This document shows, piece after piece, positions 27,570 to 37,994 of a stretch of 64,000 nt of DNA. The translations under genes and the position numbers were made by a program. The notes beneath the pieces were generated by a model, which did not search any database, had not been told where the DNA came from, and saw only the letters and a program-made list of their open reading frames with translations. Each line of letters opens with the position of its first letter. Position 1 is the stretch's first letter. The DNA comes from JAAXGI01 sp965206975 (lineage in GTDB: Bacteria > Gemmatimonadota > Gemmatimonadetes > Longimicrobiales > Gaopeijiaceae): contig OZ242253.1 in NCBI GenBank assembly GCA_965206975.1, positions 310,001 to 374,000 on the forward strand, written 5' to 3'.

Positions 27570-28414
27570 AACCGCAATACGCCGCTGACTACGATGACCG
27601 CACCACCGCGGCGGTCAAAGCGGTACTGCTCGAGATCGGCCAAATCCTCGGCAGCTTTGTAGGAAAGTTCGCGGTGGTCGGCGGCGCGGTTCCCTGGCTG
27701 CTCCTGAGCGAATCCGACATGCCCCATATCGGCACCGGGGACGTGGATCTCAGTCTCGATGCCGAAGCCTTGGGCGATGGCGAATACGCCCAGCTTGTCG
27801 AGTCGCTTCGGAAGCAAGGCTACAATCAGAGGGAAAATTTGCGCCGATTTCAACTCGTACGAACCGTGCCGGCCCGAGACGGTGGGCCCGACATCGACGT
27901 CGTCGTCGATTTTCTGATGCCGCGCGATACAGAGCTCGTGGCCAATACCGTGCCGCTCATCAGCAATTTTGCCGTACAGCGGGCCGATGGTGCCGACCTT
28001 GCGCTCAGGTTCTATCAGATGGTCGCCATCGACGGCGATATGCCCGATGGCGGGAGAAACCGCGTTCGCATTGCTGTGGCGTCAATTCCCGCACTGCTGG
28101 CCATGAAAGGCTACGCCATCAGCAATCGGTTGAAACGTAAGGATGCGTACGACATCTACTACTGCGTCCGGAACTTCCCAGGTGGCGTCGATGCTCTCGT
28201 CGCGGCGACGGTGCCGTTCCTTGACGTCGAAACGGCGAGGAACGGCTACTGTCTGATCTCGGAAAAATTCCGCGACATGGATGATTTCGGGCCGACCAGC
28301 GTGCGGCAGTTCGTGGAAGGGTCTGACATGCTCGGTGAACGCACCGGCGATCAATGGCAACAGGATGCCTTCGGACAGGTCAACGCTTGGCTCGCAGGGC
28401 TTGGCTTGAGGTGA
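27557..28414 (+). CDS. AbiEii-type nucleotidyltransferase toxin
   Basis: 285 residues with an NTase signature KFAVVGGAVPWLLL followed by TGDVDLSLDAEAL (GG ... D-x-D, about residues 36-62) and a later ALLAMKGYAISNRLKRKDAY, DIYY, typical of AbiEii/MenT-like toxins. Translation is coupled to the upstream antitoxin by overlap. This is the second AbiE-type pair in the window and differs in sequence and gene order from the one at 7037-8642. It appears intact. Confidence 0.82.
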   Translation: MAPIEPQYAADYDDRTTAAVKAVLLEIGQILGSFVGKFAVVGGAVPWLLLSESDMPHIGTGDVDLSLDAEALGDGEYAQLVESLRKQGYNQRENLRRFQLVRTVPARDGGPDIDVVVDFLMPRDTELVANTVPLISNFAVQRADGADLALRFYQMVAIDGDMPDGGRNRVRIAVASIPALLAMKGYAISNRLKRKDAYDIYYCVRNFPGGVDALVAATVPFLDVETARNGYCLISEKFRDMDDFGPTSVRQFVEGSDMLGERTGDQWQQDAFGQVNAWLAGLGLR

Positions 28415-28654
28415 TCCATGGCCGCGACATCTCTCAATTAGCTCCGGCGAGGGCCGTTGGCCACCGTCCTCTCTCGTGGCCGACTGTCAGGTCATTACCA
28501 TCTCTGTACAGCCAGGCCTTGAGGAGTGGGGGAGGAGACGAGTCCGCCAAGGGCAGGCCGAGATACTGTCCTGCCAGGCACGCAGGAAATTCGGTCCAGA
28601 GGCGACCGCGAAGGTAGCTGGGCTGCTCAGCGAGACCTCCGACTCCGGCCAGGG

Positions 28655-29342
28655 TAAGGATGTAGATTGCATTTACAAGGCTTGTCTTCCATGGCCGATC
28701 GGAGGGTACGGGGAAACCTCCGTCTTCAGGGTCCGGCTGCCGATTCCACTCCATCGGAATCAGCAGCGGCATACCTCCGTAGCAAGCAAATCGCTCGAGA
28801 TGCCCCGTGTGGCACGCCAACTGACACTGATCCTCGCTCACCCGGCAGAACTTCGCCCGGCAATGCGACAGCGTGCCGACCAGCGCCTGGACGCGCCGCT
28901 CTCGAGCCCCAAGCGGCACCCGCACCTCGAACCCGTCGTGCTGGGCCTGCACGCCCCGGCGGCGTCTCCACAAGCACGGGCGCCTGCAGCTGCGGCCTCC
29001 CGTGCTTGCGCCTCAGGTGGCGCACCCCCGTTTAGTAGCTGCCCCCGTACCCGTGGTCTCGAATCAGGAGCTCGTAGATCTGTCGGGCTTGAGCCGGTCG
29101 ACCCCCACCCGTCGGCCGACCGTCGTCCAACGCCCGCTAGATCGCCTCGACCGCCTCCCCGTACACGTCCAGCACCGTGGGCTGATCCACATCTTCCGTC
29201 CCTCCGCGGCCCCTCGTCCGGCTTCTTCAGCCGGTAGCGCAGCACGCCCTCCGTCACCCCAAACCAACCTGCCAGCTGCCGCGCGTGCAGCACGGCAACG
29301 GCGGGAAAATTTTGGAATCGACCGTCCACGTCGGTTCAACAT
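28655..29342 (-). pseudogene. IS21-family transposase (IstA-like) relic, copy A
   Basis: Minus-strand pieces in shifting frames match IS21 transposases: FGVTEGVLRYRLKKPDEG, then DGRRAGVDR-like, then QIYELL-like region, RPQLQAPVLVETPPG, and VRVPLGARERRVQALVGTLS followed by HCRAKFC. The catalytic domain after HTGHLE is replaced by the shared IPMEWNRQ tail. At least three frame breaks make it non-functional. The region 28415-28655 shows nothing else convincing. Confidence 0.6.
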
Positions 29343-29415
29343 TCCCCTTGGACATGCGGTAGCACCCAGCTTCTCATCTTCGGAAGCGGGATCCAGAGAC
29401 GTTCAGGAAGAGGCT

Positions 29416-32071
29416 CTACTCGACTCGAAGGGCAACCATCGGATCGAGGTGCGCCGCTCGCTGGGCGGGGATCAGACAAGCCACGAGACTCACGACCGCG
29501 AGGAGCAGGACGATACCGACGAGCGTCAGCGGATCCGTCGGGCTGATCTGGACGAGGGTGCTCTGTAGCAGCCGACCGACGCCCAGGGCTCCGAGGATCC
29601 CGGCCGGGAGCCCGATGGCCAGATAGCCCATGGATCTTCTGAGGGAGAGCCAAGACATCTGGCTCGGCTCCGAGCGCGACCCGGATTCCGATCTCCCGGG
29701 TTCTGTGGGCAACCGAGAATGCGGCGACGGAATAGAGCCCGACCGCGGCTAGGACGAGGGCGATCCCCGCGAAGAGGGAGAGCATCAGCCCAAACACGCG
29801 GACCGGCAAGCGGGAGAGGGCCATGAGCTGGTCCATGGTCATCGTGCTGTAGAGGGGGAGGTCGGGATCGACGGCCCTCATCGCATCCTGAACCTGCGGG
29901 ATGACGCTGGCTGCATCGCTTGGTGTCTGCACCATGACGACAGAGAATCGCTGAGGAGCGGAGCGCAGCGGAAGGTAGACGACTGGATCCGGCTCTGGCT
30001 CCTCGAGCTCAGTCTGCCGAATCGTGGGTGAGACCCCGATCACGGTGAGCCACGGAACTTCGGCCTCGTTGCCGTCGACCGGGAGTCGAATACTCCGTCC
30101 CAGCGGCTCCCCCTCCAAATGCATCTCGACGAACCGCTGGTTTACGATCGCGACCTCCGAGCCCTCGATACCATCGCCCCGTCGGAAGGGCCTCCCCCTC
30201 GTGAGCTCGATCCCCAGGGCGTCGAAGTACCCGTCGCTGACCGACACGACCGTGGTCAGGGGCCGGGTCTCCCCTTCCTCAGCCACCCTGCCGTCGGTCT
30301 CCAGGGGTCGTGTCGCGCCTCCGGCCAAGGGTGGCGCCGTGGCAATCGCGTGGCGACGGAGCGTCGGGACCGAAGCGAGTCGGTCCCCGAAGTTCTGGTA
30401 GAGGTCGGCCCGCCCCGGAGCTTCGGGATACTGTGCAGGCGGCAGGTAGAGCCGCATCGTGATCAGTTCAGACGTCTCGAACCCTGCCTCCATGCTGTAG
30501 AGGGACAGGAAGCTCCGAATCATGAAGCCGGCCCCCGAGAGGAGGACGAGGCTGAGGACGAGCTGCCCCACGATCAGTGCACCTGCCCAACGGCGCGCGC
30601 GGATGCCCCCCAGGCTCCCAAGAGTATCCTCCTTCAGCACCCCGGTGACATCTGTCTTGGATACCTGTAGCGCCGGCACCAGGCCAAACGTGACGGTCGT
30701 CCCGAGACAGAGCGCCGCGATGAATGCGAAGACGGCTCCGTCGAGTGTGAAGTCCGACCAATACGGCATTCCCATAGCTGGATTCCGGGTCACACCGTCT
30801 AACCACCGGATCCCCAAGATCGAGAACAGGAAGCCGAACGTCCCGGCCACGAGAGCCAGCAAGAGACTCTCAACCAGTAGCCGGCGTACGATTCGAAGAC
30901 GTGTCGCCCCCATGGCCACTCGGACGGCGATCTCGCGCCGCCGCCCCGCGGAACGAGCCAGAAGCAGATTGGCCACATTCGCGCACGCGATCAGCAGAAC
31001 GAAGGCGACCGCCCCCATCAGGGTCAGGGTCAGGAGCCGGACCTCTCCTCCGTTAACGAAATCGGAGTAGCCCAGCAGATTGGGTGCCAGCTCCCGGTTC
31101 GAGTCGGGATAGGCTTCTGCGAGTCGCCGGCCGATCGCCTGAAGCTCCTGACGGGCCTGTCCGATGGACCCCTCAGGACCCAATCGTCCGATCCCCAGGA
31201 AGTTCCTCGTCCCCCGGTCCGGCACATTCGACTCCAGGAGGAGGGTCACCCGCGGAATCCATATGTCCGTGTTGGTGGGGAAACGCATTCCGGGAGCCAT
31301 TACGCCAACGACGGTCGCGACGAGGCTGTTTACCCGAATCGTTCGCCCAATGACCCCTGGGTCCCGAGCGTAACGATTCTCCCAGAGGCTGTGACCCAGA
31401 AGTACGACGGGTTGGGCGCCGTCTCGATCGTCGCCGGGACGGAAATCCCGACCCAGAACGGGCTGTTCCCCCAGCATCTGGAAGAAGTTGCCCGAGACGT
31501 ACGCGCCCAAGACGCGTTCGGGCACCTGCTCGTCGTCACTGACATTGACGTTGCTGTAGCGATAGACCGAGAGGCTGACAAGGGTGCTCGACTGGTCCCG
31601 CCAATCCTCGTAGTCGGGGTAGGAAACCGGCAGACGCTGCCCCTGCGGGTTCCCGGTCCAGACGGCCACGATCCGGTCCGGATCATCGAAGGGCAGTCCA
31701 CGGATCAGGATCGCGTTCACCACAGTGAACACCGTGGTGTTGGCGCCTATGCCCAGCGAGAGAGCGGTGGCGGCCACCACAGTGAACCACCGCGCCTTCA
31801 CGAGCACACGGGCACCGTAGCGCACATCCTCCCAGAGGTCCATGAACCACGCCAAGCCGCGCTGGGCACGCAACGCTTCCATCGCCTGGAAGAAACCGCC
31901 AAAGCGAACGCGCACCATCCGTGTGGCGTCTGCCCGGAAGTAGCCCTGCCCACGAAGCTCCTCCTCGGCGTGTTCTATATGGAAGCGCAGCTCGGATGCG
32001 AGATCGTCGTCGGCTGGGGTGCGCCGGAGTGCGCCCCACAGGCGACGCAACTGCCCACGCAGGAAAGTCAT
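29416..32071 (-). pseudogene. ADOP-family ABC transporter permease (FtsX/MacB-like), frameshifted near the 3' end
   Basis: From ATG 32071 the first 800 residues form a typical acidobacterial-type duplicated permease: N-terminal DUF-like RLWGALRRTPADDDLASELR, TM1 VVAATALSLGIGANTTVFTV, a periplasmic MacB domain, VLLIACANVANLLLARSAGR, second TM set, then TREIGIRVALGAEP. The expected continuation MSWLSLRRSMGYLAIGLPAG to PAQRAAHLDPMVALRVE lies in the next frame and ends at 29416. The shift is at about 29655-29665, and one added base would restore about 885 residues. These permeases export unknown substrates. PadR lies immediately upstream and probably controls it. Confidence 0.82.
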
Positions 32072-32084
32072 CGTGACCTGCCAG

Positions 32085-32480
32085 TCAGCGCGGGCGATTC
32101 GCGTCGCGTCTCCAGCGACATCCCTTCGGCGACCACTCTGGCTGCTGGAAGAGTGCGTCGATGATCGACACCATCCGGTCCAGGCTGCGCTTCTCGGTGA
32201 CGAGGTGACTTCGCCCAGCAGCGGTGATCGAGTAGAACCGCGCCCGCCGGTTCTTTGCTGTCAGGCCCCATTCTGCCTCGATGAGGCCGCGTTGCTCCAG
32301 CCGCATCAGGCCGGGATAGAGCGTGCCCATGTTGAGCAGGAGGGCACCCTCGGAAACCTGCTCCAGCCTAGAGGCCACCGTGTAGCCGTGCGACGGTCCA
32401 AGTGAAACCAATGCCTGTAGCACCATTAGGTCGAGCGTTCCTCGAAGAACCTCTGTCCTGGACTGGTCTCTATTAGGCAT
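32085..32480 (-). CDS. PadR family transcriptional regulator
   Basis: 131 residues. The PadR winged helix is LRGTLDLMVLQALVSLGPSH, then GYTVASRLEQVSEGALLLNM, GTLYPGLMRLEQRGLIEAEW, and a wing with RRARFYSITAAGRSHL. It ends 13 bases before the ADOP permease start, forming the usual PadR-permease operon of Gemmatimonadota and Acidobacteriota. A TTGACA lies at 32512-32517 on the minus strand, and a palindrome AAGTGCACTT lies between it and the start as a possible operator. No ribosome site is seen before ATG 32480, so the message may be nearly leaderless. Confidence 0.9.
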   Translation of the reverse strand: MPNRDQSRTEVLRGTLDLMVLQALVSLGPSHGYTVASRLEQVSEGALLLNMGTLYPGLMRLEQRGLIEAEWGLTAKNRRARFYSITAAGRSHLVTEKRSLDRMVSIIDALFQQPEWSPKGCRWRRDANRPR

Positions 32481-32748
32481 CCTAACGGAAAGTGCACTTA
32501 CTCCACTTGGTTGTCAAATGGAGCCATCCTGGGGCGGCGGGGCGTCGTCGTTCCGGCACCCTTGGCTGTGTAGATCGGCTCGCGGGCTGGGGTCGGTCCA
32601 GTTGAGTAGGCAGCTGCATCGAGTGCCGGTGGGGACTACTGTGTAGACAGCTGATCGAGCGTTCGCACTTGCGACCGTCGCTAGTAGTCTGGCGCCGGGG
32701 AATGTCCGAGGGCAGGTCCAGACCCCGATTTCCCATTAGGAGAATCAG

Positions 32749-33855
32749 ATGAGTCGTCGCCGAGCTGTCATCCGGTTGCCGGCCGCGCTGGCGGCTGTGG
32801 CCTTGCTCACGGCGTGCGGGGACAGTGACAGTCCAACGACGCCAGCAGAGCCCGCCAACCCGGAGCGAGTGGCGTTGGTGGCCCTCTACAACCAAACGGA
32901 CGGGCCGAACTGGTCCAGCGACCATGGTTGGCGTACCGATGTGGCGCTCAGACATTGGTACGGCGTGGAGACAGACGGTTCGGGCCGAGTCATCACGCTG
33001 AAACTAAACAACAATCGGCTCTCGGGACGGATCCCACCGGAACTCGGCAACCTAACCAGCCTGCAGACGCTAGACCTAGAGTATAATGACCTTGGGAGCT
33101 CGATCCCGTCCGAACTCGGCACGCTCATCAACTTGACGAGCTTGGTTCTCTACGATAACCGACTCTCGGGTCCGATCCCTCCTGAGCTCGGCAACCTCGC
33201 CAACTTGGTGACACTGAGTCTCTCGAACAACCAATTGACTGGTGGAATTCCGCCTGAAATTGGTAACCTATCTCGTTTGGAGGATCTGAGTCTATACGGC
33301 AATGAACTAGAGGGTACAATTCCGATTGAGCTGGGAAATCTCACTAACTTGATATCGCTGATCCTTGGCGGGAACCAAAAAATTACAGGTCCGATTCCAC
33401 CTGAACTTGGTAACCTATCTCGTCTGCAGGCGCTGTCTCTAGCCAGCAATAACTTGTACGGCCCAATTCCGATTGAGCTGGGAAATCTCACCAACTTGAA
33501 GTCGCTAAGCCTTAGGTGGAACCAATTGAGCGGTCCGATTCCGCCTGAACTTGGAAAGCTCACCAACTTGTTGACGCTTAGTCTCTGGGAAAACAATCTT
33601 GTTGGCCCTGTCCCGCCAGAAATCGGAAATTTGCTAGGCCTGAGGGACTTGTTTCTAGACCGCAACCGATTGACCGGCATGATCCCCGAGAGATTTCTTC
33701 AGCTCAATAGCCTGAATCGTTTCCACTTTGAGCGGAACGACGACTTGTGCGTACCCAGCACCCCCGACTTTGCCATTTGGACGGGAAGCATTGACAGTGT
33801 GCGTGGGCCTGTCTGTAATGCGCCTTCTGCAATGCCAGATCGGCCCGGTCCGTAG
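32749..33855 (+). CDS. leucine-rich-repeat lipoprotein
   Basis: 368 residues. AGGAG precedes ATG 32749. A lipoprotein signal (LPAALAAVALLTACGD) gives cleavage before Cys. After a linker (NQTDGPNWSSDHGW, the common pre-LRR motif) come about ten 24-residue plant-type repeats LxxLxLxxNxLxGxIPxELGNL (residues about 80-320). It ends with a capped FHFERNDDLCVPSTP. It is probably anchored to a membrane and mediates protein binding. The repeats are locally AT-richer than their neighbours. An IS256 remnant lies just downstream. Confidence 0.85.
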   Translation: MSRRRAVIRLPAALAAVALLTACGDSDSPTTPAEPANPERVALVALYNQTDGPNWSSDHGWRTDVALRHWYGVETDGSGRVITLKLNNNRLSGRIPPELGNLTSLQTLDLEYNDLGSSIPSELGTLINLTSLVLYDNRLSGPIPPELGNLANLVTLSLSNNQLTGGIPPEIGNLSRLEDLSLYGNELEGTIPIELGNLTNLISLILGGNQKITGPIPPELGNLSRLQALSLASNNLYGPIPIELGNLTNLKSLSLRWNQLSGPIPPELGKLTNLLTLSLWENNLVGPVPPEIGNLLGLRDLFLDRNRLTGMIPERFLQLNSLNRFHFERNDDLCVPSTPDFAIWTGSIDSVRGPVCNAPSAMPDRPGP

Positions 33856-33891
33856 CTCCGTCGAGATAGAGTGACTTCTCTATTTCCAAGA

Positions 33892-34916
33892 GGTAGGATC
33901 AAATGGTGTGTAAAAAGAGAGGCGACGCACCTTTCGGCTGAGGATTAAACCAGCGAGCCCGGGTGACAGCCCGGGGAAAGGAACGTCGCCTCATGAGAGA
34001 GGATATGGCGGGACGGGAGTGTGCGTCCAGCAGGCCGATGTGGGAGGTGCTGGAGGGGATGGTGCGGGAGAAGGCGCAGGAGTTCATCCAGGGCATCCTG
34101 GAGGAGGAGGTCACGGATCTGCTGGGTCGGGAGAAGTCGGAGCGGCGGGCGGGGATCGATAGGCCGGAGGGCTACCGCAACGGATACGGCAAGCCGAGGC
34201 GGCTGGCGATGAGCTCGGGAACGATCACGCTCCGGCGTCCCCGGGTTCGCGGAGTGGAGGAGCGATTCCAGAGCCGGGTGCTGCCGTTGTTCGCGAGGCG
34301 GACGAAGGAGGTGGGCGCTCTATTGCCGGAGCTGTATCTGCACGGTCTGGCTGAGGGAGACTTCGAGCTGGCGATGCGGGGACTGCTGGGGGAGGGGGCA
34401 CCGTTGTCGAAGTCATCGATCCGGCGGCTGCGAGCGGGGTGGGCAGCGGAGTTCGAGGCCTGGTCGAAGCGCTCGCTGGCCGATCGAGAGGTCGTCTACG
34501 TGTGGGCGGACGGGATCTACGTGAAGGCTGGGCTGGAGCGGGACAAGGCCGCGCTGCTGGTGGTGCTGGGCACGATGCGAGACGGGACGAAGGAGGTGTT
34601 GGCGCTGAGACCGGGCTACCGAGAGTCGGTCGAGTCGTGGTCTGAGGTGTTACGGGAGCTGAAGGCACGCGGCATCGAGGCGCCGAAGCTTCTGATGGCG
34701 GACGGCAACGCGGCGATCTGGGGGGCGGCAACCCGGCGCGAGCAGCGCCGGCTACAGGGCAAAGACCAGGTCGCCGTGCGCACCGGCCGGGCGGTTCGCC
34801 GCTATGAGGTCGTCAAGCACTTCGAGACCACCATGGCTAGGTTAGACACACCAGACGAGGACAAGACTCGATCTTTTCCAGCCTTCGATGCGTTGGTCGC
34901 ACACGTCAGGTCCTGA
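33892..34916 (+). pseudogene. truncated IS256-family element fused to another IS fragment
   Basis: The left terminal repeat begins at 33892 (GGTAGGATC). ATG 33963 opens a transposase nearly identical to the complete copy at 36538-37812 up to about 34728 (DGNAAIWGA). There it switches to REQRRLQGKDQVAVRTGRAV, resembling an IS1634-type transposase fragment, then to RSFPAFDALVAHVRS and a stop. The second catalytic half and right terminal repeat are missing. It is a chimaeric relic of at least two elements. Confidence 0.78.
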
Positions 34917-34968
34917 AGAGGATTATTCCGCTTTTCGCACTTGCGACCGTCAGCAGTCCGCGACTGAC

Positions 34969-36159
34969 TCAAGGGGCAGGCTCGATACGCAGGAGTGCGC
35001 CGTCGTCTTCTTCGTCCGTCAGCAGGTACAAGAATCCATCGGGGCCTCCGCGCACTTCTCGGATGCGTCGCCTCAACTCGGTTAAGATCGACTCGCGGCG
35101 CAGCTCTTCGGTCCGCTCATTGAAGACAATGCGCTGGAGATGGCCCGTGCCCGGTATGCCACCCTGGCGAAGCGATCCCACGAAGACATTCCCTCTCCAC
35201 GCCGGGAACTGGTCGCCCGTGTAGACGGCCATCCCTGCCGCGGCGATGGCGGGTAACCAGACCACCAGGGGCGATTCCATCCCATCGCGTGTCGGATGGT
35301 CTGTGATCCTTTCGCCCGAATAGTTACGTCCAAAGCTGACGAGTGGCCATCCGTAGTTACGGCCCGGCGACAGGATGTTAATCTCGTCGCCACCATTGGG
35401 TCCGTTCTCGTGCTGCCAAAACTCGCCGGTCTCCGGGTGCTGGATGAGACCGAGGGTATTGCGGTGTCCCAAGGTGTAGATTTCCGGCCGATAGCCTTCG
35501 CGGTCCGCGAACGGGTTGTCTCGTGGCACCGTACCGTCGTCGTTGATCCGGAGGACCTTCCCACGCAGGCTCATCGGGTCTTGTGCAGCCGTCCCGACTC
35601 GGCCGCCTGTCGACATGTAGACCTTCCCGTCGCGGCCGAAGGCGACACGACCGTTGAGACCCGAGTTGCCCTCGAACGCATCGGTCACGACGAGATCTCT
35701 GACGTCGACAAGCGCTCCGCCCTCGAGCCGACCCCGCGCGAGCGCTGGTGCACCCCACCCGCTTCCTACCGGCTTGGTACAGGTCAGGTAGACGAGGCCG
35801 TTCTCAGCGAAGCTGGGATGGAGGGCGACGTCCATCAGCCCTCCGTTACCGTCAGTTCTGGCCTCCGGCACGCCCGAGATGGGGTGCGGGTCGAGCACGC
35901 CGTCGCGGACGACGCGAAGGCGGCCGGGCCGCTCGGTGATGAGCATACCTCCGTCGGGAAGGAACGCGATGGCCCATGGGTGCGAGAGGCCTCTAGTAAC
36001 CACGCTGACCTGGATCTCGTGTTGCTCGGCCGTATCCAACACCCACGGGCCGGTGCCCAACGGTGGCACCGGTACTCCGATCGTCGATTGCCCCTGGGCG
36101 CAGCCAGCCGCGAGTAAGCCAGGTAACAGAAGCATGGCAATGCGGACAGAGACCTTCAT
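34969..36159 (-). CDS. PQQ-dependent sugar dehydrogenase (soluble aldose dehydrogenase-like) lipoprotein
   Basis: 396 residues from ATG 36159 (GGGAG upstream). The signal ends LLPGLLAAGC, a lipobox. The beta-propeller matches PQQ sugar dehydrogenases: GLSHPWAIAFLPDGGMLITE followed by RPGRL, GLMDVALHPSFAENG, NGRVAFGRDGKVYMSTGG, YTLGHRNTLGLIQHPETGEF, HENGPNGGDEINIL, GRNYGWP. The family oxidises aldose sugars outside the cytoplasm with PQQ and calcium. No PQQ synthesis genes are in the window. It lies between two IS256 copies. Confidence 0.88.
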   Translation of the reverse strand: MKVSVRIAMLLLPGLLAAGCAQGQSTIGVPVPPLGTGPWVLDTAEQHEIQVSVVTRGLSHPWAIAFLPDGGMLITERPGRLRVVRDGVLDPHPISGVPEARTDGNGGLMDVALHPSFAENGLVYLTCTKPVGSGWGAPALARGRLEGGALVDVRDLVVTDAFEGNSGLNGRVAFGRDGKVYMSTGGRVGTAAQDPMSLRGKVLRINDDGTVPRDNPFADREGYRPEIYTLGHRNTLGLIQHPETGEFWQHENGPNGGDEINILSPGRNYGWPLVSFGRNYSGERITDHPTRDGMESPLVVWLPAIAAAGMAVYTGDQFPAWRGNVFVGSLRQGGIPGTGHLQRIVFNERTEELRRESILTELRRRIREVRGGPDGFLYLLTDEEDDGALLRIEPAP

Positions 36160-36508
36160 GCGGATCTCCCAGGTGAAGGGGCGCGGGGCCATCTTTCGGG
36201 CGGGGCGATGCCCAGCTCCATCTGCTACCTCATCGAGTACCGATAGGACCGGGAGGGCGTCCGTGGCAAGAGGTGAAGTGGGGTTCCGCGAGGCAGCCCG
36301 CGTCGGGAGCCGGGAGTTCGCCGTAAGGCAACTCGCGGTCGAACAGTGCACGATTCCGCTCGGCTGCACTTGCCACCGCGAGAACATGCAAGAAAGCCAG
36401 CGAGTTGCGGTTGGGAGGGGACGTCCACTCCATCGGGACCGGTTCCGACGATGCCCGCTCACTGACTGTGCCGCTACACCTCGCCTAGTCTGCTACGGCT
36501 CCCGTCGA
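36160..36508. other. gap without a supported gene
   Basis: About 350 bases between the sugar dehydrogenase start and the IS256 element. It must contain the dehydrogenase promoter, but I see no convincing -35/-10 pair, RNA or gene. Confidence 0.3.
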
Positions 36509-37884
36509 GAGGTCGGGTCAATAAGTGTGTAAACGTGTCAGGCGGCAGCCTTCCGCTGTTGGGTTGAGACGGGCTTTCCGTCTTCGAACTTTCTTCCTTC
36601 AAACACATCGCTGAGCAGGTGGGGAGCGTCGAGCCTTCTGAAGCGCTTCTCGGCCACGGTCAGGAGCTTCCAGATCAGGGCCGTGGCGCTCTCGACCTTC
36701 TTGAACCGCTTCGCCGCGCTGGTCCTGAGCCGTACCGCGGCGAACGGGCTCTCGACCACGTTCGTCGTGCGCAGATGCTTCCAGTGGGCCTCGGGGAAGT
36801 CGTAGAAGCTGACCATCCGCTCCCAGTCGTCCTCGAGCACGTCCACCGCTTTCGGATACCACGGCCCGTAGCGCTTCTCGAACGCCTGACGGGCCTTCGC
36901 GGCCTGGGCCCGGCTCGGTGCATAGACCACAACCCTGAGCAGATCCTTCGCCTCGCTCTGCTCGCGCTGAGGGAGTCGGTCCAGCACGTTCCTCATCTTG
37001 TGGTTCCAGCACCGCTGCTCACCGGCCTCAGGCCATACCTGCCTCACCGCCCCCCAGATCGCCGCGTTGCCGTCCGCCATCAGAAGCTTCGGCGCCTCGA
37101 TGCCGCGTGCCTTCAGCTCCCGTAACACCTCAGACCACGACTCGACCGACTCTCGGTAGCCCGGTCTCAGCGCCAACACCTCCTTCGTCCCGTCTCGCAT
37201 CGTGCCCAGCACCACCAGCAGCGCGGCCTTGTCCCGCTCCAGCCCAGCCTTCACGTAGATCCCGTCCGCCCACACGTAGACGACCTCTCGATCGGCCAGC
37301 GAGCGCTTCGACCAGGCCTCGAACTCCGCTGCCCACCCCGCCCGCAGCCGCCGGATCGATGACTTCGACAACGGTGCCCCCTCCCCCAGCAGTCCCCGCA
37401 TCGCCAGCTCGAAGTCTCCCTCAGCCAGACCGTGCAGATACAGCTCCGGCAATAGAGCGCCCACCTCCTTCGTCCGCCTCGCGAACAACGGCAGCACCCG
37501 GCTCTCGAATCGCTCCTCCACGCCGCGAACCCGGGGACGCCGGAGCGTGATCGTTCCCGAGCTCATCGCCAGCCGCCTCGGCTTGCCGTATCCGTTGCGG
37601 TAGCCCTCCGGCCTATCGATCCCCGCCCGCCGCTCCGACTTCTCCCGACCCAGCAGATCCGTGACCTCCTCCTCCAGGATGCCCTGGATGAACTCCTGCG
37701 CCTTCTCCCGCACCATCCCCTCCAGCACCTCCCACATCCGCCTGCTGGACGCACACTCCCGTCCCGCGATATCCTCTCTCATGAGGCGACGTTCCTTTCC
37801 CCGGGCTGTCACCCGGGCTCGCTGGTTTAATCCTCAGCCGAAAGGTGCGTCGCCTCTCTTTTTACACACCATTTGATCCTACCT
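36509..37884. mobile_element. IS256-family insertion sequence (complete copy)
   Basis: About 1375 bp with imperfect terminal inverted repeats, GGTCGGGTCAATAAGTGTGT at the left and the complement of GGTAGGATCAAATGGTGTGT at the right. A CCGTCGA direct repeat directly flanks both ends (36502-36508 and 37885-37891), consistent with a target duplication of about 7-8 bp. It contains the full-length transposase at 36538-37812. Confidence 0.82.
36538..37812 (-). CDS. IS256 family transposase
   Basis: 424 residues, complete. Mutator/IS256 motifs are EEEVTDLLGREKSERRAGI and PEGYRNGYGKPRRLAMSSGT at the N-terminus; the first Asp is in VYVWADGIYVKAGL, the second in KLLMADGNAAIWGAVRQVWP, followed by QRCWNHKMRNVLDRLP; the Glu region is near LRTTNVVESPFAAVRLRT. 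All are intact, so it may be active. It is the probable source of the truncated copy at 33892-34916, from which it differs at very few residues. Confidence 0.92.
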   Translation of the reverse strand: MTARGKERRLMREDIAGRECASSRRMWEVLEGMVREKAQEFIQGILEEEVTDLLGREKSERRAGIDRPEGYRNGYGKPRRLAMSSGTITLRRPRVRGVEERFESRVLPLFARRTKEVGALLPELYLHGLAEGDFELAMRGLLGEGAPLSKSSIRRLRAGWAAEFEAWSKRSLADREVVYVWADGIYVKAGLERDKAALLVVLGTMRDGTKEVLALRPGYRESVESWSEVLRELKARGIEAPKLLMADGNAAIWGAVRQVWPEAGEQRCWNHKMRNVLDRLPQREQSEAKDLLRVVVYAPSRAQAAKARQAFEKRYGPWYPKAVDVLEDDWERMVSFYDFPEAHWKHLRTTNVVESPFAAVRLRTSAAKRFKKVESATALIWKLLTVAEKRFRRLDAPHLLSDVFEGRKFEDGKPVSTQQRKAAA

Positions 37885-37994
37885 CCGTCGACAATCCGTC
37901 ACGAAGGTCCCGGTTTCCCGTCCCTGCACGCCATCCGGCCTGATCCAAAGCTGCCGAACGGACGCCGCAGGTGCCGGTGGTGTTTGCAGCCAAG

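Noticed and set aside
33000..33680. Short-period DNA repeats that might be a repeat array
   Set aside because: They encode the 24-residue leucine-rich repeats of a lipoprotein; the periodicity is protein-driven.
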